A DNA stretch of 64,000 nt. Origin: Actinomycetes bacterium (lineage in GTDB: Bacteria; Actinomycetota; Actinomycetes; S36-B12). Below the pieces are notes generated by a model. That model was not told the DNA's origin. It did no database searches and worked only from the letters and a program-made list of their open reading frames with translations. The position numbers and the translations under genes were made by a program. Shown here one piece after another: positions 8,799 through 16,950 of the stretch. Location: positions 1 through 64,000 of the forward strand of contig JAHECS010000003.1 in the NCBI GenBank assembly GCA_024641635.1. The letters run 5' to 3'. Each line of letters opens with the position of its first letter. Position 1 is the stretch's first letter.

Positions 8799-9595
8799 CA
8801 GAGCAGCTCCCCGATGTCCTCGGAGCCGCGATCGAACACTGCCAGGCCGATCCAGAAGACGGCGAAGCCGCCAACGAGCAGCGACGCGACCGCCCACAGT
8901 GGTGGCGCGACGAGCGAGTACATGGACTCGTGCATTCCTTCGACATACCAGGTCATGGGGTTCAGCCGGATCACCCAGGCCAGCAGCTCGTTCTGCCCCT
9001 CAATCATGCTCACGGGGTAGAGGACGGGCGTGAGGAAGTACAGCGCGCCGAGCACCACCGCCACGATGTACATCACGTCGCCGAACCTCGCGTTGAGGAT
9101 GGACAGCATGAGGCCGACGCCCTGGGCGAACAGCATCGTGCCCAGCAGGATCGGGATGGCCAGGATCCACGTCCAGCCGACGTTCCGCAGGAACAGGAGC
9201 ATGAGGACGAGGACGAGCAGCTCGAGGAGGACCTGGACGAGCTGCACGATGGAAGCGCCCAGGATCGGGGCCCACGCGGGGAACTGCACCTTCTTGAGCA
9301 GCTCTCCGTTCGACTTCAGCTGCGTCATCGACAGGTTCAGCAGGCCGGCGAAGAGGTTCCACGTGACGAGGCCGGTGAACAGGAACGCCGCGTACGAGGA
9401 TCCCTCGCCGTTGCCGAGCGGGGGGGCCTGGATCCGGAACACGACGCTGAACACCGCAGCGAACACGATGAGCGTGGCCAGGGGCTGGATGAGGGACCAT
9501 GCCCAGCCGAGGATGCTGGACCGGTACCGCGTGGCGAAGTCGCGGTTGGCGAACGCCCAGATCAGGGCCCGCTGGGAGTAGAGGTCGGTCAGCAC
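8798..9595 (-). CDS. wzm: Polysaccharide ABC exporter permease
   Basis: This 265-residue membrane protein has six predicted helices. Its N-terminus, ending in RDFATRYRSSILGWAW, is the classic start of ABC-2 polysaccharide/polyol-phosphate permeases. It pairs with the ATPase encoded immediately downstream; the stop and start codons overlap as ATGA. The transporter would move the undecaprenyl-linked polymer across the cytoplasmic membrane. It heads a four-gene operon (wzm, wzt, GT2, GT1) divergent from the secreted Ig-like repeat gene across a 119-bp gap. Confidence 0.9.
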   Translation of the reverse strand: MLTDLYSQRALIWAFANRDFATRYRSSILGWAWSLIQPLATLIVFAAVFSVVFRIQAPPLGNGEGSSYAAFLFTGLVTWNLFAGLLNLSMTQLKSNGELLKKVQFPAWAPILGASIVQLVQVLLELLVLVLMLLFLRNVGWTWILAIPILLGTMLFAQGVGLMLSILNARFGDVMYIVAVVLGALYFLTPVLYPVSMIEGQNELLAWVIRLNPMTWYVEGMHESMYSLVAPPLWAVASLLVGGFAVFWIGLAVFDRGSEDIGELL

Positions 9596-9714
9596 GCGTG
9601 CCCGCCCCTCCTCGTCATGACAGCCGCGATCCTACCTGCCGCCCACGCGGTCGACGTGCGCGGAAATCCGCGGGCTCGTCGGTAGTGTCGGCACCAACCG
9701 ATCGAGGAGGTCGC

Positions 9715-10977
9715 ATGTCGCTGTCCACCCGCCGCAGGCGCGGAGCGAGGATCGTCGCCGCAGTCGCACTGGCCCTAGGTGTCACTGTCGCGTCAGCAGG
9801 AGGTCAGCCGGCCAGCGCGGCATCGAGCGGCTTCATCGCCGCACCGAACGGAATGGTCGGCGTGTCCGAGACCATCACGATCAACGCGCCCAAGGCCGTT
9901 GGCCAGGTGGTGACGATCGGACTGCAGCTGGGCGCAGCGGCGCAGACCCTCCAGACGACGATCGGCTCGGGTGGGTTCGGCGCGGTGACCTGGACTCCGA
10001 CCGGCGCCGGAACGTGGACGATCAACGGTCTTGGCTCGATCGCCAGCCTCGGCTCCACGACGGCCGCCATTGCACCGATGCCGACCTACACGGTCCTGCT
10101 GGCGCAGAGCGCACTTCAGCAGAACGCCAGCAATAGCCTCCTGGCCGGAGTGGTCGCCCCGATCGGCAGCCTGGCGCCGACCGGCAGCGTCACTCTGCAG
10201 ACCGGCGGCAGCGGCAACGCCCTCGTCTCGGCGCAGCTCACTGGCGCCTTCGGTGGGACAACGGCCACTGCAACGATCCCGTGGACGCCGACGGCCGGCG
10301 GCCCGTTCGCACTGCAGGCGAGCTACAACCCGGCGTCCGGCGGGCAGGTCGCCTCCACCAGCCCGATCTCTCAGCCCGTCATCTCCACCGGCGTGACCAC
10401 GGTGTCGGTCCGTTGGCCGACGAACCTGTACGTCGGAACGCCCACAGTGCTTCAGGCGGTGCTCGGCTCTGGCATCCCAGACGGCAGCGCATCGTTCTAC
10501 TTCGACAACGTCGGCGTGAGTGGGTCGGTCCGCACTGTCAACGGCGTGGCCACCTTCCAGTGGACCCCGCCGACCAGCGGCGTTCACACCATCGCGGTGA
10601 ACTACTCCGGCGGCACGCCCAACTCCGCGGGGACATTCCCCTTCAGCGGCTCGGCATCGCAGGTGGTCCAGATCCAGGGTGCCCGGCCGATGGACAACCT
10701 CACGGTCGATCCGCCGACCCAGCCCGTCTGGAGCATCGCTCAGCCGATCGTCATGACCGCTGGCACGACGGTGACGCTCGTCGGCGCCAGCCAGTCGGGG
10801 ACGCCTGTGGTCTTCAGCGAGCAGGGGCCGTGCGTCATCGCTGGAGCGGTGCTGACCGCGCTCAGCCCGGGCCAGTGCCAGGTCACGGCCATCTCGCCCG
10901 GCAACGCCACCCTGACCCCGGGCAGCGAGACCTACACGATCACGGTGAACAAGGCGCCCAAGAAGAAGAAGAAGTAG
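9715..10977 (+). CDS. Secreted Ig-like repeat protein with poly-lysine C-terminus
   Basis: A signal peptide (basic start, hydrophobic core, ASA-type cleavage near residues 35-40) precedes about 380 residues of beta-rich sequence. At least three repeats end in a shared W-T-P motif (AVTWTPTGAGTW, TIPWTPTAGGPF, TFQWTPPTSGVH), as in bacterial Ig-like domains. A fourth module with two cysteines (GPCVIAG, PGQCQVTA) follows. The protein ends in KKKKK with no LPXTG signal or membrane anchor. The ATG follows a GAGGAGG Shine-Dalgarno. It is divergent from the exporter operon, so a role in binding or organising the exported polymer is a reasonable guess. Confidence 0.75.
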   Translation: MSLSTRRRRGARIVAAVALALGVTVASAGGQPASAASSGFIAAPNGMVGVSETITINAPKAVGQVVTIGLQLGAAAQTLQTTIGSGGFGAVTWTPTGAGTWTINGLGSIASLGSTTAAIAPMPTYTVLLAQSALQQNASNSLLAGVVAPIGSLAPTGSVTLQTGGSGNALVSAQLTGAFGGTTATATIPWTPTAGGPFALQASYNPASGGQVASTSPISQPVISTGVTTVSVRWPTNLYVGTPTVLQAVLGSGIPDGSASFYFDNVGVSGSVRTVNGVATFQWTPPTSGVHTIAVNYSGGTPNSAGTFPFSGSASQVVQIQGARPMDNLTVDPPTQPVWSIAQPIVMTAGTTVTLVGASQSGTPVVFSEQGPCVIAGAVLTALSPGQCQVTAISPGNATLTPGSETYTITVNKAPKKKKK

Positions 10978-10988
10978 CACTCGTCTAG

Positions 10989-11025
10989 CGAAGGAGGCCC
11001 CCGGCCACGTCGGGGGCCTCCTTCG
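10989..11025. terminator. Strong bidirectional hairpin terminator
   Basis: A perfect inverted repeat with 15-bp arms (GAAGGAGGCCCCCG and its complement plus one outer pair) encloses a 7-nt loop. It sits between two convergent genes, the Ig-like protein and the aminotransferase, and would stop both transcripts. There is no clear U-tract, as is usual in high-GC actinobacteria. Confidence 0.85.
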
Positions 11026-11033
11026 TGTTCAGG

Positions 11034-12338
11034 TCAGGTGAGTCGGGCGAACCCCGACTGGGCCGTCCCGTCGGGCAGCGCAGCGCGCATCCCCTCGTCG
11101 CCCAAGTCGGCGATCTCCCCGAAGATGGGCGAGAGCGCGTCGAAGTAGCGATCCAGCAGGTCGGGGGTGTGCGCGATCGAGGCGTAGAGGACCGGCCCGC
11201 CCAGGAAGCCCTCCTCCAGCAGGCGGCTCGTGAGGTAGGTCTTCACGAGAAGGGGGTCATGGCCGTCGACGGTGTACGTGGCCAGAGCGGGAAGCTCGCC
11301 CAGGGACAGGGTCAGCCCGGCCCCGCCAGCCGACTCCTGCCAGCGCTCGAGAACCGCTTCGCCGAGAGCATGCACGCGCGCAGGGGCGTCCTCCTCTGCC
11401 ATGGCATCGAGTGCGGCCAGGGCGGCTGTCGGGCCGATGCGCTCGGTCCAGAAGGTGCTGGAGATGAAGGTCGACTGCGCGGCCTGCATGACCTCCTCGC
11501 GGCCGACGACGGCCGTGATCGCGTAGCCGTTGCCCAACGTCTTGCCGAAGGTGGCCAGGTCCGGCTCGACGCCGTAGTGCAGGTGCAGCCCGCCCAGCGT
11601 CCGGCGAAAGCCCGAGGTGCACTCGTCGAAGATCAGGACGGCGTCGTGCTGCGTCGCGAGTTCGCGCACCCCCTCGAGGAAGCCCGGTGCCGGAGGGGTA
11701 CTCCGCTGCACCTCCATGAAGATCACGCCCACGTCGGGGTCATTGGCGAGGATCGTGCGCAGGCCGTCGAGATCGTTGAAGCGGAAGGGGATCGACGTCC
11801 CGGCGAGCTCACGCGGCACGCCACGCGGCTCCAGGCCGGGCAGCAGGTGGCCGTCGAGTGAGTCATCGGTACCGAGGTTCGCCGCGAGGTACCAGTCATG
11901 CCAGCCGTGGTAGCCGCAGAAGGCCACCTTGGAACGGCCGGAGGCCGCGCGTGCGATCCGAACGGCGATGGCGCACACCTCCCCTCCGCTGCGGGCATAG
12001 CGCACCATGTCGGCCCACGGATGCAGCTCGACCAGCCGGTCCGCCAGCCACACCTCCTCCGGAGCGTTCAGGGTCGAGAGGTTCCCCTTGTCGATCGTCC
12101 GGCGGACGGCCTCGTCCACCTTGGGGTGCGAGTAGCCCAGGATGTTCGTCCCGATCCCCATGAACCCGAAGTCCAGGTACTCGACGCCGTCGAGATCCCA
12201 GACGCGGCACCCCTCGGTACGGTCGAAGTACGCGGGCCAGCCCGCGGGAAGCATGAGTTCGGCGCGCTTGCTCAACAGCATCGAGCCACCGGGAATGCGC
12301 TGCTTCGCATGACCCCAGAGTTCCGATCCCTTGCTCAT
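11034..12338 (-). CDS. Class III aminotransferase, glutamate-1-semialdehyde aminomutase-like
   Basis: This 434-residue PLP enzyme has the fold-type I pattern IFDECTSGFR (PLP-ring aspartate near 238) followed by PDLATFGKTLGNGY with the Schiff-base Lys266. It resembles HemL overall, but it lies in a polysaccharide locus, is coupled to a glycosyltransferase and differs from the usual HemL GKIIGGG motif. A role in making an amino sugar or an amino-acid-like glycan substituent is more likely than haem synthesis. The ATG at 12338 overlaps the upstream TGA; an in-frame earlier start would lie inside the upstream gene. The substrate is unknown. Confidence 0.75.
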   Translation of the reverse strand: MSKGSELWGHAKQRIPGGSMLLSKRAELMLPAGWPAYFDRTEGCRVWDLDGVEYLDFGFMGIGTNILGYSHPKVDEAVRRTIDKGNLSTLNAPEEVWLADRLVELHPWADMVRYARSGGEVCAIAVRIARAASGRSKVAFCGYHGWHDWYLAANLGTDDSLDGHLLPGLEPRGVPRELAGTSIPFRFNDLDGLRTILANDPDVGVIFMEVQRSTPPAPGFLEGVRELATQHDAVLIFDECTSGFRRTLGGLHLHYGVEPDLATFGKTLGNGYAITAVVGREEVMQAAQSTFISSTFWTERIGPTAALAALDAMAEEDAPARVHALGEAVLERWQESAGGAGLTLSLGELPALATYTVDGHDPLLVKTYLTSRLLEEGFLGGPVLYASIAHTPDLLDRYFDALSPIFGEIADLGDEGMRAALPDGTAQSGFARLT

Positions 12339-14194
12339 GCGCCGCGCCCTTTCATCCGGCGCAAGGGCGCGGTCACCTTCCACGACCGGGTGTTCGTCAT
12401 GAAGTCCATCTCCTGCCGGAGCGCCTCTGCGGCCGCCTTGTGCGCGATCACCTGGGCCTGCAGATCGTCGGCGTGCAGGACGACGAAGGATCTGATGCCG
12501 AGGAACCCTTCGATGGAGTCGTGAGCGTCCACGACGGTGAACGACACCTGCGCCGGCTCTCCTGCCACCCCGTCACCCAGCGGCAGGCTGACCACCGATC
12601 CGAGATAGACGTCCTCGCGCACCGGACCACCGGGGCCGGTGGCCTCGATGGTGGCCACCCCTGGCATCGAACGCGTTGACAGGAGCATAAGAAGCGGGCC
12701 GTCGACAGGCCGGGTGACGCGCACGTCGACGCGGCGGCCGGGCCGGACCTCGTTGCCCCAGGTCTGCGGTGCCCCGAAGGTGCCCACCACAGCGGCGTCG
12801 ACGACCTCGAAGTCACGCTCCCCTCGGGGCTGGCCGAGCATCGGAGTGGTGCCCTCCGACTGAAGATGCGCGTAGTAGCGGTCGGCGTAGCCGCCATCCG
12901 GACCCGGCTGACCGACCGCCAGCATGTACTCGCGCCCGAGCTCGATCGTGGGGATCACGGACGGTCTCGCCTCCTCCTCGTCGGCAGCTCGCACCTCGTC
13001 GAGAAGTGTCGCAGCAACGTCGTGCCAGCTGATGGGTTCGCGCGCATCGGCCGCGATGCGGCCCTCGGCCGTGGTCCGCGCCGCTTCGTCGAGGGCAGAC
13101 TCTTCCAGCACGCGGACGAAGTCGTCGAGGTCGTCACTTGCGAAGTAGGCGGCGAGATCACGGCCGGCCTCAGGAATCGAGGAGTTGCGTGCGGCCACCG
13201 GGAGCCGTCCGAAGGCCAGGCTCTCCGAGACCGGTAGGCCCCATCCCTCGTAGCGAGACGGGTAGACCGTGAAGAGGGCATGGGCGTAGAAGCGGGCAAG
13301 GTCGTGGTCAGAGACGCTGGTGGACAGCACGCTGACCTTGCCGGCAAGGCCCTTCGTGCGCACGTATGCGTCGAGGAACTCGTCGGCGTGCCAGCCCAGG
13401 CGCCCGATGCACACCAGGTCGGGCACGTTCTGCGAACCGTGGCGTTGGACCAGCCGGTCCCAGGCCTGCAGGGCGAGGACGTGGTTCTTGCGGGACTCGA
13501 CCGTTCCCACGAACAGGGCATAGGGGCGAGGCCAAGGATCGTCGCTGGTGTCGAAAGCGCCGGGGGTCAGGCCGCACGGCAGCCCGGTCGCTTGACCGGG
13601 GGGAGCGGTCCAGCCCCGAGCCGAGCAGTAGTCCTCGTAGTCGTGGCGGCTGGATTCGGAGATGGCGGGAACACGCGACCCGGTCTGGGTGATGAGGGTG
13701 AGGTAGCGGTCGAAGAGCTTGTTGACCGCGGCGGTGTGACCTGCCTCCATCACGGGCGTCAGGTCGTACAGGAGGTAGACGCACCTGGCGCCCTGGGCAT
13801 GGACGTCCCTGGCCGCCAGCATCAGCGCGTCATTGATCCAGACCGCTCCGAGGAAGAGCACCGTGCTTCCTTCGCCCACTGAGACATGCTCCGCGGACTT
13901 CGCCCGCACGAGGCAGGCGCCGGCTGCCTCGGCCACCTCCGACCCGCCCACATCCGAGCCGGCGGACGCCCCACGCCGTACAAGCACGTCCGTCTCCGAA
14001 CCGGTCAGTTCGACGAAGACGCCCCGTCGACGGTCGAGGACCACTGCCCTGGCCGACGGATCGGAAGCGAGCAAGAGGGGCACGGTCTCGGCGATGACCC
14101 GTTGGACACCTGAGACCGACTCCTGCCGCTGGAGGAACTCGACGAGGTCGCTGACATCGAGCAGGAGCCGTCCGCCACCGATGATCGCGCCCAC
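12335..14194 (-). CDS. Glycosyltransferase family 1/4 with extra C-terminal domain and WxxTAPLRR tail
   Basis: This long GT-B protein (619 residues) has a donor-binding half near residues 210-390: LFVGTVESRKNH, then VYPSRYEGWGLPVSESLAFG with the paired glutamates. Residues 420-590 form an additional beta-rich region of unknown function. The protein ends in TRSWKVTAPLRRMKG, closely matching the tail of the GT1 at 4141-5838. The GTG start at 14194 is the first plausible one. It is translationally coupled to the aminotransferase downstream, and the pair is divergent from the sulfotransferase. Confidence 0.8.
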   Translation of the reverse strand: MGAIIGGGRLLLDVSDLVEFLQRQESVSGVQRVIAETVPLLLASDPSARAVVLDRRRGVFVELTGSETDVLVRRGASAGSDVGGSEVAEAAGACLVRAKSAEHVSVGEGSTVLFLGAVWINDALMLAARDVHAQGARCVYLLYDLTPVMEAGHTAAVNKLFDRYLTLITQTGSRVPAISESSRHDYEDYCSARGWTAPPGQATGLPCGLTPGAFDTSDDPWPRPYALFVGTVESRKNHVLALQAWDRLVQRHGSQNVPDLVCIGRLGWHADEFLDAYVRTKGLAGKVSVLSTSVSDHDLARFYAHALFTVYPSRYEGWGLPVSESLAFGRLPVAARNSSIPEAGRDLAAYFASDDLDDFVRVLEESALDEAARTTAEGRIAADAREPISWHDVAATLLDEVRAADEEEARPSVIPTIELGREYMLAVGQPGPDGGYADRYYAHLQSEGTTPMLGQPRGERDFEVVDAAVVGTFGAPQTWGNEVRPGRRVDVRVTRPVDGPLLMLLSTRSMPGVATIEATGPGGPVREDVYLGSVVSLPLGDGVAGEPAQVSFTVVDAHDSIEGFLGIRSFVVLHADDLQAQVIAHKAAAEALRQEMDFMTNTRSWKVTAPLRRMKGRGA

Positions 14195-14310
14195 GGGGGC
14201 AGCCTATGACGGTGCCGCGGATCGGGACGCCGGCGCGACGCAGCGAAGGTGCCGAGGGCAAGGCGTGTAGCCTCAACCACTCACTTCGATACGCGTGGGA
14301 GGTTTGTTCG

Positions 14311-15129
14311 GTGAGGTCCGGCGGCGTCGCGCTCCTTTGGGGCCCACCACGGTCCGGCACGACGTGGCTGTTCAACGTGGTCCGGCACATGCTGGAGCAC
14401 GGGGACATGGGGTACCAGACGTGGGTGTTCGGGCACCGTGCTCCTCGACCCATCAAGGGACTGCCACTTCTGGTCAAGTCCCACCAGGCCCATTCCCTCG
14501 ATGAGCTCGTCGGCCTGTCCGAGACCGGCAACGTGAACCTCGCCACGATCTTCAGGGATCCGCACGTCACATTCCAGTCGCTGCTTCGCACCCAGTCCGT
14601 GCACGGCGACGAGCTCGTCTCGTGGCTCAGTCGAGACATCGAGAGTCTCCGTGAGGCTTTGGATGTCCTTCCGGTCGGGGTCGTGATCAGGGAGGAATGG
14701 ATCGAGGAGAGAGCTCCTGAGGTGATCGCTGCTCTTGGGGCTCTCCTGGACATCCCGCTCAGCGACACTGCGGCACAGGCCACTGCTGATCGATACTCGC
14801 GCGAGAACGTCCGACGATCAATCTCCGACCTTGCGCGAAGTAGGGGTTGGGCCCACTCCTTCGACCACTACGACCGGGAATCCCACTGGCACGCCAATCA
14901 CATCGCCCCGCCAGACCACCCAGTCGAGGACATCACGGACGACCAGCGTGCCGAACTGGATCGCCTCTCCCTGATCGTCGACGAACTCACCGAGAACCAC
15001 GGAATCCTGAACACCGAACCGCTTCCCGTCACGAAACGGAACCGCCCCGTCGCCCACGACCTGCTGCGTTCCCAGCGTTGGGCGTCTCGGCCTCGATGGA
15101 GGTCGACGTTGCTACTCGGCCGCAAGTAG
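14311..15129 (+). CDS. PAPS-dependent sulfotransferase
   Basis: This 272-residue protein carries both phosphosulfate-binding signatures. The 5'-phosphosulfate loop GPPRSGTTWL is near residues 11-20, and an RDPHVTFQSLLRTQS segment in the middle matches the 3'-phosphate motif. It should transfer sulfate from PAPS to a glycan hydroxyl in the cytoplasm, suggesting that the polymer is sulfated. The GTG at 14311 was preferred over an upstream ATG at 14206 because it follows a GGGAGG Shine-Dalgarno and directly precedes the conserved loop. A possible -10, TAGCCT, lies near 14268. Confidence 0.8.
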   Translation: MRSGGVALLWGPPRSGTTWLFNVVRHMLEHGDMGYQTWVFGHRAPRPIKGLPLLVKSHQAHSLDELVGLSETGNVNLATIFRDPHVTFQSLLRTQSVHGDELVSWLSRDIESLREALDVLPVGVVIREEWIEERAPEVIAALGALLDIPLSDTAAQATADRYSRENVRRSISDLARSRGWAHSFDHYDRESHWHANHIAPPDHPVEDITDDQRAELDRLSLIVDELTENHGILNTEPLPVTKRNRPVAHDLLRSQRWASRPRWRSTLLLGRK

Positions 15130-15138
15130 CCTGACCGC

Positions 15139-16869
15139 GTGACGGGACGACTGCGTCCGGGGACCCAGGCGCAGGCGTGGACCGATGTCCTGATCGTCAC
15201 GTGCATCGGCGCCCTAACGACCTTCCTCTCCGGAGCGCAGCGGTGGACCGGCTTCAACTCGCCGGATTCAGAGTTCTACGCGTCGCTCGCGCTCTTCGGT
15301 GACGACGTCGCGGGTCGCGCCATCGATCCGGCCTACACGACCACGCGCCTGGGCTACATCGCGCCCGTGCGCGTCCTCGTGACGACGCTGGACCCGTGGA
15401 TCGGCTTCGCGATCTGGCGCCTCGTTCTCATCACCCTCATCGTCGGGTCGCTCTACGCCTTGGTGCGGATGGTCAGTACCCGGCAACTGGCTGTGCTCGT
15501 GTCCGCTGCGGGGGCGCTGAACACCGTCGTCCTGAGCTACGTCGGGAACACCTACCTGACCGGGACGGTCATGGCCGGAGTCCTGCTGCTGCTCGCCCTG
15601 GGGGCCTGGCCCGGGCTGGGCTCGCCGTCGCGCGCGTGGCTCCCCGCGTTGCTGTCGGGCGCCACGGCGGCGTGGCTGGTCATGACGAACCCCTATGGGT
15701 TCCTGCTGGGCCTGTCCATGTGGTTCGGACTCAGGACCCTCGTGCTTGTCTCCGCGAAGGATGGTCGCTGGCGAGCCCTGGCTCGCGACACGGTTCTTGC
15801 GGCAGTCGGTTTCGGCGTCGTGTTCAGCGCCTTCCTCCTGGCGGGCCGGGTCATCTTCCCCGGACGGTCGTGGCTCGGGACCTACCTGGACTGGAACGCC
15901 CGACTCGACTACTCGGTCTTCGTTGGCGACCCGGACGTGTGGCAGCGGGACGTCGCGCTGCTCGTGCCCGCCGCCGCCGTCGTCGTAGCCCTCATCGCCC
16001 TCGCCCTGGGGGGCAGCCGCCGAGCAGCCATCGTCGCCGTAGCGGTCGCTGTCCTGAACTGGGTCTTCACGTTCGGCTACCTCTGGCTGGTCCCGGGTCC
16101 GTGGCTGGAAGCACCCACCTACGTCGCCCTGCTGTGGCCCGGAGCCCTGGCGGCCGTCGCCTTGTCATTCGCCTCCATCGTCGGCCGGCGCAGCCTGGGG
16201 CCCGCAGGGTGGATCACCGGTCTTCTGGCGCTGCCCTTCGTGCTCTGGGCGGGTCGGTGGGAGCTCGATCTCACCGGGGTACAGGGGCTGGCCATCGCGC
16301 TTGTCATGCTCGTGCTGGTCGCCGCGGCGGCTCTCCTTGTGCGCCGCAGCGAAAGCCCGAGCGGGCGGGTCACTGCTGTGTCCGTCGTCCTCGCCCTGGC
16401 CGCGATGACCGTTGGGGCCCAGGTGCTCCAGAACGGCCGGGGTCTGCTGGGCATCTACGGGCAGTTCCCGTTCCGGGCCGCCTACGTTGACTTCCAGGCC
16501 GAGCACCTCATGCGCGCAAAGGCGGCAGCCGAGGAGTTCGTGCTGGCGCAGACGGCGCCCGACGACGTGGTCGGGGTGTGGACCGACGCCGATCGCCTGA
16601 CATCGGGAATCGCCGCCATGCAGCTGTGGAGCAACTACAACGCCGTCGGCTATTCGGCGACGTTGACCCCGGAGGAGACCGAGAGGCTGGAGCAGGTCAA
16701 GCCCTCCGCACTTGCGATGTACGCACCCAGCCGCGATCAGATCTATGCGTTCTGGCAGAGCCTCCCAGCCCGGGCCGGTGCGTCGGTGCCGGAGTGCACC
16801 ACAGTGCCCTTCCTCGGCATCGGGTCGCCGGAGGCGCACGTCTGCGTCACCCACCTCGCCTGGCCCTAG
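15139..16869 (+). CDS. Multi-spanning membrane protein, possible GT-C glycosyltransferase
   Basis: The protein has 576 residues with about 11-12 hydrophobic segments and a soluble C-terminal roughly 120 residues. After the first helix an acidic cluster, FNSPDSEFYASL near residues 35-46, sits where GT-C enzymes carry their catalytic acidic motif in the first outer loop. I recognise no named family beyond that layout. The GTG start lies 9 bp after the sulfotransferase stop, so the two genes are probably cotranscribed. The C-terminal domain contains two cysteines (PECTTV, AHVCVT) that could form a disulfide outside the cell. Confidence 0.6.
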   Translation: MTGRLRPGTQAQAWTDVLIVTCIGALTTFLSGAQRWTGFNSPDSEFYASLALFGDDVAGRAIDPAYTTTRLGYIAPVRVLVTTLDPWIGFAIWRLVLITLIVGSLYALVRMVSTRQLAVLVSAAGALNTVVLSYVGNTYLTGTVMAGVLLLLALGAWPGLGSPSRAWLPALLSGATAAWLVMTNPYGFLLGLSMWFGLRTLVLVSAKDGRWRALARDTVLAAVGFGVVFSAFLLAGRVIFPGRSWLGTYLDWNARLDYSVFVGDPDVWQRDVALLVPAAAVVVALIALALGGSRRAAIVAVAVAVLNWVFTFGYLWLVPGPWLEAPTYVALLWPGALAAVALSFASIVGRRSLGPAGWITGLLALPFVLWAGRWELDLTGVQGLAIALVMLVLVAAAALLVRRSESPSGRVTAVSVVLALAAMTVGAQVLQNGRGLLGIYGQFPFRAAYVDFQAEHLMRAKAAAEEFVLAQTAPDDVVGVWTDADRLTSGIAAMQLWSNYNAVGYSATLTPEETERLEQVKPSALAMYAPSRDQIYAFWQSLPARAGASVPECTTVPFLGIGSPEAHVCVTHLAWP

Positions 16870-16874
16870 CCGAC

Positions 16875-16923
16875 CTTGAGGTTGCGGGCGCGCAATCCAC
16901 GGATTCCTGCCCGGAACCTCAAG
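16875..16923. terminator. Nested hairpin between convergent genes
   Basis: CTTGAGGTT at 16875-16883 pairs with AACCTCAAG at 16915-16923. CGGGC/GCCCG continues the stem after one mismatch, and a small inner AATCC-AC-GGATT hairpin occupies the loop. It lies between convergent stops and probably ends transcription in both directions. Confidence 0.65.
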
Positions 16924-16950
16924 CTCGACGGGGTGGCGGGGCGGGCAGTG

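Noticed and set aside
6213-9020. Open frame of 935 codons on the plus strand opposite the GT2/wzt genes
   Set aside because: It has no start signal and no recognisable domain, and it lies wholly opposite well-supported genes.
11034-12338. Calling the aminotransferase hemL
   Set aside because: Its context and altered lysine motif point to polysaccharide metabolism, so only a family-level name is given.
14206-14310. Longer start for the sulfotransferase (ATG at 14206)
   Set aside because: The GTG at 14311 has a Shine-Dalgarno and leads straight into the conserved loop. The extra 35 residues look like non-coding sequence.
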